A program made the position numbers and the translations under genes. Below, in pieces: positions 10,546-22,089 of a stretch of 64,000 nt of DNA. The DNA is from Ophiura sarsii (taxonomy: Eukaryota > Echinodermata > Ophiuroidea > Amphilepidida > Ophiuridae): assembly GCA_035610835.1 (NCBI GenBank), contig CM069447.1, positions 41,033,437 through 41,097,436 on the forward strand, in the 5' to 3' direction. The notes beneath the pieces are model-generated. The model did no database searches and was not told where the DNA came from. It saw nothing but the letters and a program-made list of their open reading frames with translations. The stretch's first letter is position 1, and every line of letters starts with the position of its first letter.

Positions 10546-10887
10546 AATTCGTTGATTGTCACAGTTTTTCTTGAAAAACGCAAGTGTTTCGCCCGAGAAA
10601 CCAAGTTTTTCGAAAAACTATGACAATCGAATCGACCAAATTGTTTTTCGATGACAAATCTGGTTTATTTCTTCTATTGTGCAAAGTACTGGCCATAACC
10701 GTCATCTTCCGGCAATCTGTTGAATGGTTTTCTACCTATCTCGCTTTAGAATAATTGTTATTAGTTTTTCACCAATTAAATTGTGAGATTTCCAAAATGT
10801 ATAAACATGATTGCAGTCCATGGTTTAAAACTGAAATAAGAGCGTGTGCAAAATAAATTGCGAGTTTTCATGGACACTCTGTATTAA

Positions 10888-11262
10888 AGGCATATAATGT
10901 GATCTTTTCCAGAGAGCGCCCTCTATTCATGATTTTGTTTAGAAAGTAGATTTTCATGCAGATTTACATTTCTGATCATAAGTCGTACATACATTCCAAG
11001 TTACAGAGCGATACGATTCCTAATTACCTCAAAATCATGGTTTTAGAGTGAATTTAGACTAGAGTTAAATAAGTTGTCGGATATCCGACAGTTTATTTTC
11101 ACTCTAAAACCGTGATTTTGAAGTAATTAAGAATCGTATCGCCCTGAAACTTGGAATGTATGTACGATTTATGATCAGAAATGTAAATCTGCAAGCAAAT
11201 CTTCTTTCAATTTTTTTTCTCGATGTTGAGGGCGTTCCCTGGAAAGATCACATAATATACCT
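10888..11262. mobile_element. TTAA-flanked MITE 1
   Basis: Near-palindromic 375 bp with TTAA on both sides (10884-10887 and 11263-11266). Ends are AGGCATATAATGTGATC and GATCACATAATATACCT. Internal arms match at length (for example ATTCCAAGTT against AACTTGGAAT). A TTAA target duplication is the hallmark of piggyBac-type transposition. No ORF. Confidence 0.75.
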
Positions 11263-11524
11263 TTAATGTAGGGAGGGGGGGGGGGCTGGGGTACCGCGCC
11301 ATTTTGCAATATTTTGCGAAATCGATCGTGGTTATCACGTGATACGTATCGTGGAAAAATAATGTACACTGTTTTAACGAAATGCACTGTGGGATTGTGT
11401 TACCAGCCTAAAATTATAGAGGTCGCAAACCCGGTCGCAAACTTGCTTATATTGAGCCTAGCTGCTATAACAAGCTAAAAGTGACATCTCTGAATGTATT
11501 ACCAAAGTGTGAAATTGTTGGACA

Positions 11525-12060
11525 CACTGGTAAAATGGTTTTACAACAAGTTTTGCTATCATATTATCAAACTGAACTCAAGTTAAATCACTCTATATCG
11601 AGCAATAATATAATTGTTTACGCATTTTAATTGTTTAGACAAAGTTAAATAAATCAAGGATACATTTATGATAGATAAATAAATAAAAAGAAAACTATAA
11701 ACGCATGGGCGGCATTTATAATTGATAAAAATTGACATAACAATGATGTTACATTAATATACCATCAAGTTTAAAAAATAGAAAAATAATGGGAATATTC
11801 GAACTCGTAATTTCCGATTGCCAACGACATGGCCAACCTACGCACGCCACAGAGATTTACGACTGTAATTGTGATATTTTTATTATTTAACCATGTCCAT
11901 TTATTTATAACGAACGGATTTTTATTGTGCCATTTTTGCCAAATGTGTGTGTTGCTCTCGCACAAAATGTGTTTGTAATTTGATTATAATTCTTATTTTT
12001 AAAAGAACGGTAATTTTTTTTGACATTTTCGAGAGAAAAAATGGCGTAACCCTGATACGG
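11525..12060. repeat. Dispersed tRNA-like repeat, copy 2
   Basis: Second copy of the 2570-3090 repeat in the same orientation. The B-box region is decayed here (ATTCGAACTCGTAAT), so the tRNA-like part is non-functional. Confidence 0.65.
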
Positions 12061-12127
12061 TAAACGCCAGCAGTGTGGTGTCCGCGTGGTCAAGCATACA
12101 GATGATGCTAAGCAAATCCAGCATATA

Positions 12128-12205
12128 AAACAAAAAGTGCTCCTAATGGGACTCGAACCCACAACCTCTCGCTCCTCAAGCGACTTTCTTTCCACTACAC
12201 TAACC
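12128..12205 (-). other. tRNA-Leu-like sequence, probably SINE head
   Basis: The minus strand reads as a tRNA-like unit: A-box-like GTTAGTGTAGTGG, an anticodon arm with loop TTGAGGA (anticodon GAG), then GTGGGTTCGAGTCCCAT as T arm with a good B box. The acceptor strands do not pair and the variable arm is short for leucine. I call it a tRNA-derived repeat or pseudo-tRNA, not a functional gene. Confidence 0.45.
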
Positions 12206-12354
12206 GTGCTAATTGAAAAAAAATTAACGCAAATAATTTATTTATATCATGGGTCATGGGTTAATGCATTGTGTTAAATTCTACAATCCCGGCCGCCACT
12301 CTGTTCAAAGGCACAAAAAAAGTTGACTTGTTTTATGCTTTTTTTGCAATTCTG

Positions 12355-12440
12355 AGGTGTGCAGTTCGATTTTCTTTCTCGAATTGTTTAGAAAACCATC
12401 CATTTTAGAACATCTGAAATTTAAAATGAACTGCACACCT
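12355..12440. repeat. 13-bp perfect inverted repeat
   Basis: AGGTGTGCAGTTC at 12355-12367 and GAACTGCACACCT at 12428-12440, separated by 60 bases. Could form a hairpin; it may be the core of a small MITE. Confidence 0.6.
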
Positions 12441-12629
12441 GGGAAAGTATGATGCCAAGGGCATATTTTTTGCACGTAAATCCAATACAAGAGTTCTGAA
12501 AATCGACAAAAATATGACGTCATAACCATTGCTTCGGGACAAAATGGCGCGGTACCCCACCCCCCCTACCTTTAATGGCTGAAGTTTATTCGCAGTACCA
12601 AATTCCTTGACCCTGGTACTGTACTTTTC

Positions 12630-13049
12630 CTCCTTCATTATTAACGCGTGGCAAAGCCATTTATTCACGCTTATCACTCAGATTTGTTTGTGAATCTGCT
12701 CCCACGAAATACGACAGGCTTATGCTAAATATAATATCAAAGAGCAAATCACGAGGGTTTATCTCCCTCCCCAGTATTGGATAGAATTCCTTCCATTTTA
12801 CAGGTATACTGATTACAAGTGTAATATAACGGGTTCTACTGGGATTCTACCAGCTATAACGCTACAACCAAGCACATTTGTGGACAGACGCACGCGCTTC
12901 CACTTGTTAATAAAGTTATCTCTCCAAATTGTTCATCTATTGGAAAACTTATACGGCTTATTTCATTATTGACTTTTTACCCGGACTATTCCATCATTTT
13001 ATTTCGGGTGCGGATCGTTAAACGGGGTATCACGATAAGAAGGGTAAGT
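12630..13049 (+). repeat. Repeat R1, copy ending in splice-donor-like site
   Basis: About 420 bp shared with 19470-19900 in the same orientation: CGCGTGG, TTTATTCACGCTTATCA, CGACAG, GCTAAATATAA, CTCCCTCCC, ATGGATAGAA, TACTGATT, GAAAAC, CCCGGACTAT and finally CACGATAAGAAGGGTAAGT. The shared end GGTAAGT matches the animal 5' splice consensus. No protein is encoded. It could be a duplicated non-coding first exon or part of an LTR/transposon leader; the sequence does not decide. Confidence 0.55.
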
Positions 13050-13059
13050 GTGATTTTTC

Positions 13060-13870
13060 TGCGCCGGGAGGATCACCTCCCATCTTTTTTTGTGTGAGTT
13101 ATTACACGTTATTCCTGGGGAGAAAAGGTTTTAAAATCATCCCCGTAAAAATGCAAACAGATCCATCGTTACGCACATGTTGACACCGTGGTAAAGTCAG
13201 CAGCATATATAGAAATGAGAAATTAGACATTCCGAGGAGAGGGAATTACTATCCGAACCGCTTCACGGAACATCTCAGATCTATCCGCATACAACTCCCT
13301 GGCTTACCCATAGCACAACATTTCCATAATCAGGACATTATAATCGCTGGATTTTTCAAGTGCCACGGTGGAGATAAAAACAGCAAGGAGACAGAACAAC
13401 GACTAATCAACTCTCGACACTCTGCACCCAAACGGCATTAATATCAGCTTCGACGCTCTTCGTGTGTAGCCGTCCGCCATCCCTGCAAATTTCCGCACGT
13501 GTTTTCGCTCGCGATTTTTGTCCACGCGCGCGTCTGTTTAGCGTTCGGCTTCAAACGAGTTTGGGTGCAGAATGTAAACAAAACATATCATTAAACCGTA
13601 CCCGATGAAGGCCGATACCCGAACTTTTTACGGCATTTTTTAATTTTAAATCCAAATAATTATTTGATACATGTATAGGCCTAACGCTTTATTCCGTCAT
13701 TGTATTGATAAAAGTATAAAAATTACCGACCTCTGCCAGATCGGTTTGCAAAGCTCAGTGGATTAGGATACCATGGTGCGGAAGATTACATGTTCGAATT
13801 CTTGTCCAACCTCTCTTCTCTTGCAATTCAATTATCATGAGAGTAGGCTATGATATTGGTAAAATGTTCA
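13060..13870. other. No supported feature
   Basis: No exon, RNA or repeat structure recognised, apart from locally GC-richer sequence around 13490-13560. Confidence 0.4.
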
Positions 13871-13899
13871 ATGACCCCGCTCGACCCATATTTTACAAC

Positions 13900-14300
13900 C
13901 TACCAAGGTATTTATGAACACTCCCTTAGTCCCGCCCGCACTTTTAGTATACTATTAAAGTGAGTCATGAGTTTTTTCCCGCTGCTAGCGCGAATCGTTT
14001 CCTCCTCCCCCGCCTTTGGAGTTCTTCTAAAGAAATGCAAAAGGCGGTTTAAGAAGACTTTTCATGCCCACTTTGAAAGATAGTAGTGAAATTTGCGAGT
14101 TGCTGAATCAACGTTGACGAAGTCACTGGCCTGAGGGTACAGAAACAAAGAAAATTAAATTGTTCACTTGACAGGGTATGTGCAGTGGCCGTTGCTGGGT
14201 TGTGTAAGCGCCTGAAAAAATACAGTTCGACGGCACAGGCGCTGATTTTCTCCCTGTGTCAAAATTATCTGGACCCAAATTAATGAATAAAATTAGCCAT
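13900..14300 (+). repeat. Dispersed repeat R2, copy 1
   Basis: Shares with 30090-30490 and 54740-55040 the ordered blocks GCTAGCGCGAATCGTTTC, GAAATGCAAA, GCGAGTTGCT, CAACGTT, AAGTCACTGGCCTGAGGG, GGGTTGTGTAA, ACAGGCGCTGATTTTCTC and ATCTGGACCCAAAT. All three copies have the same orientation. No coding capacity. This copy preserves the empty site of the mariner-like insertion found in the third copy. Confidence 0.7.
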
Positions 14301-15229
14301 TATGTCGAAAGTTTACGCGTCTAACTAGCTGAAAAGTGTCGAACTTTAAACATGGGTAGTTTTATAACTCAAGTTTAACTAAATATTTACACCAAGTGCA
14401 CGTCATGATTTTCTTTTCGCAACGTTTTAAGTTGGGTGCGTTTCGAGTTGAACAATATAGACGCAGAATAGACGAACATTTGATGCATCCTTTAATTACT
14501 ACGGTAACCCCATTTTGATCGATGATTGTTGAATAAATACCATTCCATACAATGACACGCTTCAACGACTTTTTGGGACGATATTCAATGGGCTATATTC
14601 TCGTACTAAACGCGTGTCTAACTTAAAACGTGAGTATATCCTTTAAACGACGTGTTTAACAAAACACGATTTTAAACTCTGCAAATCTCGTTCCCATAGT
14701 GGTCCTCCTGCGTTGATTGTATACAGGTATTTATTGATTCATTGTGGCCCTAATTAGTCCAATAGGTAGAAAGGGTTTTCCTGCACCCCCCGGAAATATA
14801 CTTCTAATCGATGTCTCTATATCAGAAAAAAATGTGTAAAAAACGATAAGCTATGTTAAAAAAATGTGAAAATGTCCCACGTGTCATTTTTATGCAAATT
14901 AGTGCCGCCATTACCGAAAAATCTATTTTTCACTATATCTCGGCCAATATTGCAGATAACTGAACAAGTAAGGTGTCTAGACCCATGTTTTGAGGGTCAA
15001 AGATCACAATAAGACTATTTTTGAAGTGACCACATGTATCACGTGTCATTTTTATGCAAATTAGTGCCGCCATTACCGGAAAATCTATTTTTCACTATAT
15101 CTCGACCAATATTGCAGATAACTGAACAAATAAGGTGTCTAGACCCATGTTTTGAGGGTCAAAGATCACAATAAAACTATTTTGAATTGACCACATGTGT
15201 CACGTGTCATTTTTATGCAAATTAATGCC

Positions 15230-15830
15230 GCCAAAATGGCCGCCAAAAATGGTAAAATTCCATATATTGGAAAAAAATGGTCAAAAGTGGTTAAAAATAG
15301 CATAATATCAACCGAAATGTATGATGAAAATATAATTTTAACGATGGGATGTATGTGGTAGACCCCAAGTAAATCATATCCAGTATTTTTGCTATGTTAA
15401 CATAGTTTAAAATCCAAAATGGCTGCCAACATGGCCTCCAAAATGGTTCCCGGAATGGCTGCAAAAATTGTCAAATTCCATAAAATGGGATAATATCAAC
15501 CTAAATGTATGATGAAAATATAATTTTAATTATGGGATGCATGTATAAGACCACTAGTAACTCATATCTAGTATTTTGGCTTTATTAACATACTTACAAA
15601 AACAAAATGGCCCCCAAAATGGGCCCCAAAATGACAGCAGATTGTCGAAATTCCATAAATCGTATAATATCAACCAAAACTTATGATGAAAGTCAAGTTT
15701 TAATATTGGATGTATGTATTTGACCACTAGTAACTTATATCCAGTATATTTACATTGTAATAACATGAACATACTTTAAATCCAGGATGGCCACCAAAAT
15801 GGCCGCTGTAAATGTAAACAAAGTCCACAT
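15230..15830. repeat. Tandem units in left fold-back arm
   Basis: About three to four units of 165-180 bp. Each has an AAAATGGCCGCC-type stretch, CATAATATCAACC, ATGATGAAAATATAATTTTAA, GGGATGTATGT and ACCACTAGTAACT. The mirror array lies at 16930-17650. Confidence 0.75.
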
Positions 15831-16929
15831 GAGTGAATGCTAATCCACAATAGATATTGTAAGAGTGTATAATTACATCAAGTTTACTTAATAGTATGTT
15901 CTAAACTGCTAAGCTATTGCTTTTTAGGCCCACCTCTGTGACAATTTTGATTCTGTATCACTTTCCAAAATGGCTTCCAAAGTGGTTAAGTTGATGTTAA
16001 ATGACCTAAAACAATTGTTTTGTATTGTAAATGGCCATACTATGTAATACCAATACCCTCAAATCTAATAAGACAGCATTCAATATAATTATGTCCATGA
16101 TAAAGCCACGGGGCTGTAGATCTAGTTTGAGTATTTTGAAAATATCCAAGATGGCTGCAAAAGGTTAAAATAACTGAAAAACAGTTTAGTTTTATTGTTA
16201 GTGTTACATTAGATATGACCAAAAGAATATATCTACAGATTTTAATCCATTCAGTTAACGTATCTGTATGTGACAAGGTATGATTGAATGGTATAGAATC
16301 CATATTTTGATCAATTGGTGGCCACCTGTGGTTACTATTTAGACCATTTGGAGTATACGGGGCCATTAGGGGGTAATGTTAATGAAATGGTCATTATAAT
16401 GCCCATCTTAATAACATCACATTGTCAAAATGGCGTCTATACCGTTTAATTATACCTTGTCATATATACAGATACGTTTACTGGATGAATTAAATGCTGT
16501 AGATATAGTAATTTGGTCGTATCTGATGTAACACTAACAATAAACTATATGATACTGGGTTTTTTCTCAGTTATTTTAACCTTTTGCAGCCATCTTGGAA
16601 AATACTCAAACTAAATCTACAGCACCTAGGCTTTATCAAAGACATATAGTGAATGATGTCCCATTAGATTTGAGGGTATTGGTATGGTCATTTACAATGC
16701 AAAACAATTGTTTAAGGTCATTTAACATCAACTTATCCATTCTGGCAGCCATTTTGGAAAGTGATACTGAATCAAAATTGTCAAAGAGGTGGGCCTTATT
16801 TCTAAAAGCAATAGCTTAGCAGTTTAGAACATACTATTTGGTGAATTTGATGTAATACTACACTCTTACAATAGCTACGGATTATCATACACTCATGTAC
16901 ATGTAGACTATTTTTACATTTACAGCGGC

Positions 16930-17650
16930 CATTTTGGTGGCCATCTTGGTTTTAAAGTATGTTATTACAATGCAAATGTGCTGGATATGAGTTACTAGTT
17001 GTCTATTACATACACAACAATGTTAAACCTATACTTTCATCATATATTTTGGCTGATATTATCCAATTTTATGCAATTCCAACAATTTGTTCAGCCATTT
17101 TGGGACCATTTTGGGAGCCATTTTGGGAGCCATTTTGGATTTTTAAGTATGTTAACAAAGCAAAAGTACTAGATATAAGTTACTAGTGGTCTAATACATT
17201 TCATCATTAAAACTATATTTTCATCATACATTTATGATGATATAATCCCATTTTATGGAATTTGACAAATTTTGCAGCCACTTCGGAACCATTTTGGGGG
17301 CCATTTTGGCAGCCATTTTGGATTTGAACTGTTTTAACAAAGCAAAAATACAGGATATGAGTTACTAGTGGTCTAACACATATATCCCATCGTTAAAATT
17401 ATATTTTCATCATACATTTTGGTTGATATTATGCTATTTTATGGAATTTTGACCATTTTTGGTCATTAATTTGGCGGCCATTTTGGTTTTAAAGTATGTT
17501 AACAAAGCAAAAATACTAGATATGAGTTTCTAGTGGTCTAACACAAAAATCCCATTATTAAAACTATACCCTGATCATACATGTTGGTTTATATATCCCA
17601 ATATATGGAATTTTACCATTTCTGGCGGCCATTTTGGCTGCACTAATTTG
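16930..17650. repeat. Tandem units in right fold-back arm
   Basis: Mirror image of the left array, with about four units containing GCGGCCATTTTGG, AGTATGTTAACAAAGCAAAA, GAGTTACTAGTGGTCTAA and TTTTCATCATACATTT. One unit has a small internal expansion of GGGAGCCATTTT (17106-17132). Confidence 0.75.
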
Positions 17651-18959
17651 CATAAAAATGACAAGTGACACATATGGTCAATTCAAAATAGTTTTATTGT
17701 GATCTTTGACCCTCAAAACATGGGTCTAGACACCTTATTTGTTCAGTTATCTGCAATATTGGCCGAGATATAGTGAAAAATAGATTTTCCGGTAATGGCG
17801 GCACTAATTTGCATAAAAAATGACACGTGATACATGTGGTCACTTCAAAAGTAGTCTTATTGTGATCTTTGACCCCTCAAAACATGGGTCTAGACACCTT
17901 ACTTGTTCAGTTATCTGCAATATTAGCCGAGATATAGTGAAAAATAGATTTTTCGGTAATGGCGGCACTAATTTGCATAAAAATGACACGTGGGACATTT
18001 TCACATTTTTTTTAACATAGCTTATCGTTTTTTACGCATTTTTTCTGATATAGAGACATCGATTAGAAGTATATTTCCGGGGGGTGCAGGAAAACCCTTT
18101 CTACCTATTAGACTAAATGGAGTGCAATAAATATCGACCGAATGCCTTAAATACACGGTACTTTTAAAGACTACGCGATCCGCACGTCAGCTTGCACCGG
18201 GCACGGATGAGTGATCATTCAAGGCATACAGTTGGTGCGCGAGTTTAGTTAAACACGTATTAAACTACCCCCGTACCCATGTTTAAAGTTAGACACATTT
18301 CGGCGAGATAGACGCGTGTTTAAGTAAAACAGATGTACGAGAATTGCGTTTAGTTAAACAATGTGTCTATAAGTCAAAGTTAGACGCGTGTTTAGCTTAA
18401 CACCGTGTTTAACTAAAATCTATGGTTTAACTACGTACGAGAATACGGCCCCTTTATGTGTTTAACCTCACGAAATCCATTCTCCAAAGTGAAAATGAAA
18501 TCTAAGCCGCTGGTGATTCACCAAATACCACTTCATTTAGAAGTCCCTAAACACTTGTCCAATAAAACAATCCATGGGGTCACTCAAGTGTGACACACTT
18601 CTTTTAACTAATAAATTGAATTAAGGAGAAGAATTATTAATGATTTGAACACCCATAACTAATAACAGTTACAACAGAAAGACACAAAATTATATTGAGT
18701 TAACAAGAGATTATGAGAATACACAAGTTTCTTTCAAACAAGCTGTAATATAGCACACACATTTTTCAGCACTTTGTCAAAAAGGTGAAATCCCCATGTT
18801 TTACATAATGGAGTGTATCTTGAGTTTGATAAATCCGATATTCATGATCTAAAATTCTAATGAAATAGTACAGTATGACAAAGATAATTTTAAAACAACG
18901 GACCTAATTCCATCGATTTTGATGATGACAAAAATTATGGAACTTTGGGCATCGTTGGG

Positions 18960-19110
18960 TACTAATCATTTTGGGACAGCCTGTACTTTATCACACTTCC
19001 CGTTATTTCCTCTATATTTCATTGATCATAACTAACCCGGAGTATTAAGGATTACAAACACACCCCCACCCCAATACCCAACACACACCGTTTCCAGATT
19101 TATAATAAGA
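18960..19110. repeat. Dispersed repeat R3, partial
   Basis: CACTTCCCGTTATTTCCTCT, then an ACACACACC run, CGTTTCCAGATTTATA and ATAAGAT, as in 26745-26900 and 27325-27465. It resembles a LINE or SINE 3' region; no coding part. Confidence 0.55.
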
Positions 19111-19114
19111 TGCG

Positions 19115-19285
19115 TGACAATTAAAATATTTTATTAGTGCTTATCTTTCAGATTTATTTGAAACACGACAGAGTCATGCTAAATATACTATCGAAGAAAC
19201 AGACACGAGTTGTCTCCCTAGTTATGGATAGAATTCCTTCATATTCACTAGTGTATTGATTACAAGTGATATATAACACAAGAGA
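19115..19285 (+). repeat. Repeat R1, fragment
   Basis: GCTTATCTTTCAGATTT, GAAACACGACAGAGTC, GCTAAATATACTATCGAAGA and TGGATAGAATTCCTTC match the first half of the 19470-19900 copy just downstream. Confidence 0.6.
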
Positions 19286-19324
19286 ATCCATACATATAGT
19301 GGTAAGATGGCGTTGGCTCAAAGA

Positions 19325-19390
19325 AAATGTTGCTAGTAAAAGCGCCTAAATAAAATGTTGCTAGTAAAAGCGCCCAAATAAAATGTATTA
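19325..19390. repeat. 28-bp direct duplication
   Basis: Two adjacent copies of AAAATGTTGCTAGTAAAAGC followed by GCC(T/C)AAAT. Confidence 0.8.
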
Positions 19391-19469
19391 TTGGCTGAAC
19401 TTTTTTTATTCTAGTCTAGCCTGACACCAGCAAATCCATCCACAATGTCGCTGTACTTTTCCTATTTTA

Positions 19470-19900
19470 TATTACCGCGTGGTTAAGCATTTTATTCACG
19501 CTTATCATTCAGATTTTGTTGAAACACGACAGACTCGTGCTAAATATAAGATCGAAGAAACAGTCACGAGTTGTTGTTTCTCCCTCCCTAGTAATGGATA
19601 GAAATCCTCCAAATATACTGATTGCAAGTGTTGTACTGGGTTTCAACACTTAGGCTGATTGTACTGGGTTTGATTGCTGATTGTACTGGGTTTGATTGCT
19701 GGTTGTACTGGGTTTCAACCAGCTAACCCAAAACACCACGTAAATTTGTGCCCTCCACTAGTTTTGTTTTCCTATTAGAAAACGTTACATGGCTTATTCA
19801 TTACAGACTTTTAACCCGGACTATACACTCATTTTATCACGGATGAGGGTTTGCTAAAGCCTCAAGTTCTCGACGGATTAGCACGATACGAACGGTAAGT
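19470..19900 (+). repeat. Repeat R1, second full copy ending in GTAAGT
   Basis: Counterpart of 12630-13049, with the same block order and an end at CACGATACGAACGGTAAGT; the GTAAGT is at 19895-19900. Its middle contains an extra tandem array (19631-19722). The conservation stops at about the donor-like site, which is why I flag it; a TTAA MITE begins shortly after (19932). Confidence 0.55.
19631..19722. repeat. Short tandem array
   Basis: Four copies of TTGTACTGGGTTT followed by CAAC or GATTGCTG, period about 22-24 bp. Confidence 0.75.
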
Positions 19901-19931
19901 TGTTGATTTTTATTTAAAAAGAACCGCTTAA

Positions 19932-20277
19932 AGGTATATGACCCGATCACTTTTTGGGGGCTATGATTTTTTTTCACATCAAGATATTTTGTTATCAGAA
20001 GAATCCCCATATTTTTCTCATTATGTCTGTAAAATATTAGGGGCCAGAAATGTTTCATTGGGAAATTATAGGCTAAAATGTGGTGAATTACTACCAAAGG
20101 TGGTTAACCATCAGCCAGTCTGTGTACTACTCAATGGGCACATGTCTTTTGACCTTGCGCTTTTAAAAATAGAACCATTGGAGTTATGCAACTCAAACTT
20201 TGGAATACAACCATTTTAAGGATGGCCTTGCATGTAAAATAGAAAACATCAAGTTGAAAATCGGGTCATCTACCTTT
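19932..20277. mobile_element. TTAA-flanked MITE 2
   Basis: TTAA at 19928-19931 and 20278-20281. Ends are AGGTATATGACCCGAT and ATCGGGTCATCTACC, with two extra T bases at the right end. The plus-strand ORF through it has no recognisable domain. Confidence 0.6.
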
Positions 20278-20519
20278 TTAAGGGAAGTGTCAACCCTATT
20301 ATTTTGATGATCCCCTTTTGCTTCTAAGTTTGAGAATATTTAATAAAAGTACATAAAAGTATACATTTATAGAAAGGAAATTTGATTAATCCGATGGTAA
20401 TATCAATGTGATACCAAATAAACTAAATTTTGAGAAATGAACCAAAAAGCGATCTTTACCCTAATCTATCCATAACCTCCGTCCGCATTGTTATTGCAAT
20501 AGAGAGTCTTGCTTGTAAA

Positions 20520-21290
20520 ATAAGACAAAAAAGAGGCCCGCATATCGCTGTATGCAGATGACATCACGATTTTTGAAAGCAACAAAAGAGATAAATAAAT
20601 GTAACAAAAACAGAAAGTATGTGGATTGGATCGTGTAGATAAAATGAAAAGAAATTATGTAATTAGATCCTGACAATGTAATTAAACCTCTGGGCATTTA
20701 TTTAAGTAGTCTGGTTGTACAGGACCATTTAGTGAAATTGAGGAACATTGGCTTTCAAAAGTTAATAAGATAAAGAATATTAATAAAATAGTGATCTTAT
20801 GATCAATTCTGATTTCCTTCCAATAGAAAAATGTAACTCCAAAGTTGTGCGGAGTATAATGATATCAAAAATAACAGTTAGACCAATAAGTGAACAATTT
20901 TTGGGAAAGAAAATTCTCCAACTATATATGTTTTTCAGTGGAATGTTATATAGGCAAATGCAACATGCTTCATAAAGGAATCCAAACTGGTAACTTTGAA
21001 TCGGAAAATACTTTGCAATATTTATCCGACTAGAATCTTATTACATAAAATCGGTAAAGCAGACACTGATTCTTGTGAAATATGTAACGAAAAAGATTAT
21101 CTGTTACATGGCTTCTTTTATTGCAAGAATATAAGAAGAGTATGGTTAGAAATTAATATAACACTATCTGATATAACAGATAAAAAAGTAAAATTGTCTG
21201 TGACAGATATTCTTTTCGGGTATTTTAAAGGTAACAAGAAATGCATGAGCTCAGAGTTATAAGATTGACATAAATGTTTGAAATAGCTTG
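20520..21290 (+). pseudogene. Tx1/L1-like LINE reverse transcriptase remnant
   Basis: Plus-strand ISLYADDITIFES carries the RT catalytic YADD (20551-20562), followed by frameshifted palm/thumb-like sequence. A 3' ORF (20996-21262) reads IGKADTDSCEICNEKDYLLH then GFFYCKNIRRVW, the zinc-binding CxxC...H...C pattern found after the RT of L1/Tx1-type elements. Several stops and frameshifts show it is dead. The 5' part with endonuclease is missing. Confidence 0.7.
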
Positions 21291-21385
21291 TAGTCATATA
21301 TTACACAATTTGAATTTACTTTAATATGAGTATGCCTATAACCCACAGGTTAATTCTCAAATGATGATGTGGACACATTGTTTAA

Positions 21386-22084
21386 AGGCACATTAAGTGG
21401 TGTTGAAAATTTTAAATGTTTACAAATTTACTTCAGAATTCAAGATGAACATTAAAAATGGCCATTACTGTTGTTTCTACTAGCAAAAACACACCAAAAC
21501 TTGATTAAAACAATATCATCGCTATTTATTGAAAAACGCCCTCTATGCAAATATGGTTCACGTTATGTATCACGCGTACTGCAGGGGGATACAGTCGGAC
21601 GTAAAATGCTCGTCCCGCGGGACGAGCATTTTTTGAATCGACGTTTTCTTGTACATACAGTACAGCTCACAATAGAGTGCACCACGCAACTGCGATGATA
21701 GTCCATTGACTTTGAGTTGATAGTCCATTGACAACGCAATGACATAGCATTGACAATGCACTGACAGCGCGATGATAGTTCGTTGACATTATCGTCATAG
21801 CACCAATTGTCGTGTAGGGACTCCGTTGATCTTGCGAAATCAGCGCGCTGATTTCGCACTGTCAATGCACTGACAACGGGATGTAATTGGGTTGATATTC
21901 CGATGAAAGTATGTTGACCTCCGTTGATATCGGTTACTCTAATGCGATCTGTACTGTAGAGGGCTGATTTTTCTTAATACTTATAGGTGTAAGTTCATAC
22001 ATGTAATACAATTATAAAAATATACTAATCCCAGTTTTTATCATAATTGAGGGCGCATCCTCCAACACATCTCTTAGTGCCCCT
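21386..22084. mobile_element. TTAA-flanked MITE 3
   Basis: TTAA at 21382-21385 and 22085-22088. Ends are AGGCACATTAAGTGGTGTTG and CAACACATCTCTTAGTGCC. Inside are a perfect hairpin (GCTCGTCCCGCGGGACGAGC, 21609-21628) and a run of TTGACA/ACTGACA-type motifs (21705-21920). No protein domain. Confidence 0.6.
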
Positions 22085-22089
22085 TTAAA

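Larger units (their letters stand above)
11267..12572. mobile_element. Inverted-repeat element with nested repeats
   Basis: GGGGTACCGCGCCATTTTG at about 11287 is mirrored by CAAAATGGCGCGGTACCCC at about 12539, each next to a G- or C-rich run. Between them lie the second tRNA-like dispersed repeat and a tRNA-Leu-like unit. The outer arms are about 70 bp. I infer one element later filled by others; a chance pair of copies in inverse orientation is the alternative. Confidence 0.5.
14754..18116. mobile_element. 3.36 kb fold-back element with very long arms
   Basis: Left end TTAGTCCAATAGGTAGAAAG (14754) mirrors right end CTTTCTACCTATTAGACTAA (ending 18116). The arms stay complementary inward for about 1.55-1.65 kb, to roughly 16300 and 16430, leaving a short spacer. 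Each arm contains an ATTTGCATAAAAATGACA block twice or more and an array of about 170-bp units rich in GGCCATTTTGG. No ORF of meaningful length and no clear target duplication. Transcripts through it could form long double-stranded RNA. Confidence 0.8.
14314..18318. repeat. Outer inverted arms around the fold-back
   Basis: The 14314-14390 stretch (ACGCGTCTAACT, then ACTTTAAACATGGGTA) matches the reverse complement of 18241-18318. Both lie outside the 3.36 kb fold-back, so an older inverted-repeat element seems to have received the fold-back in its middle. Confidence 0.5.
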
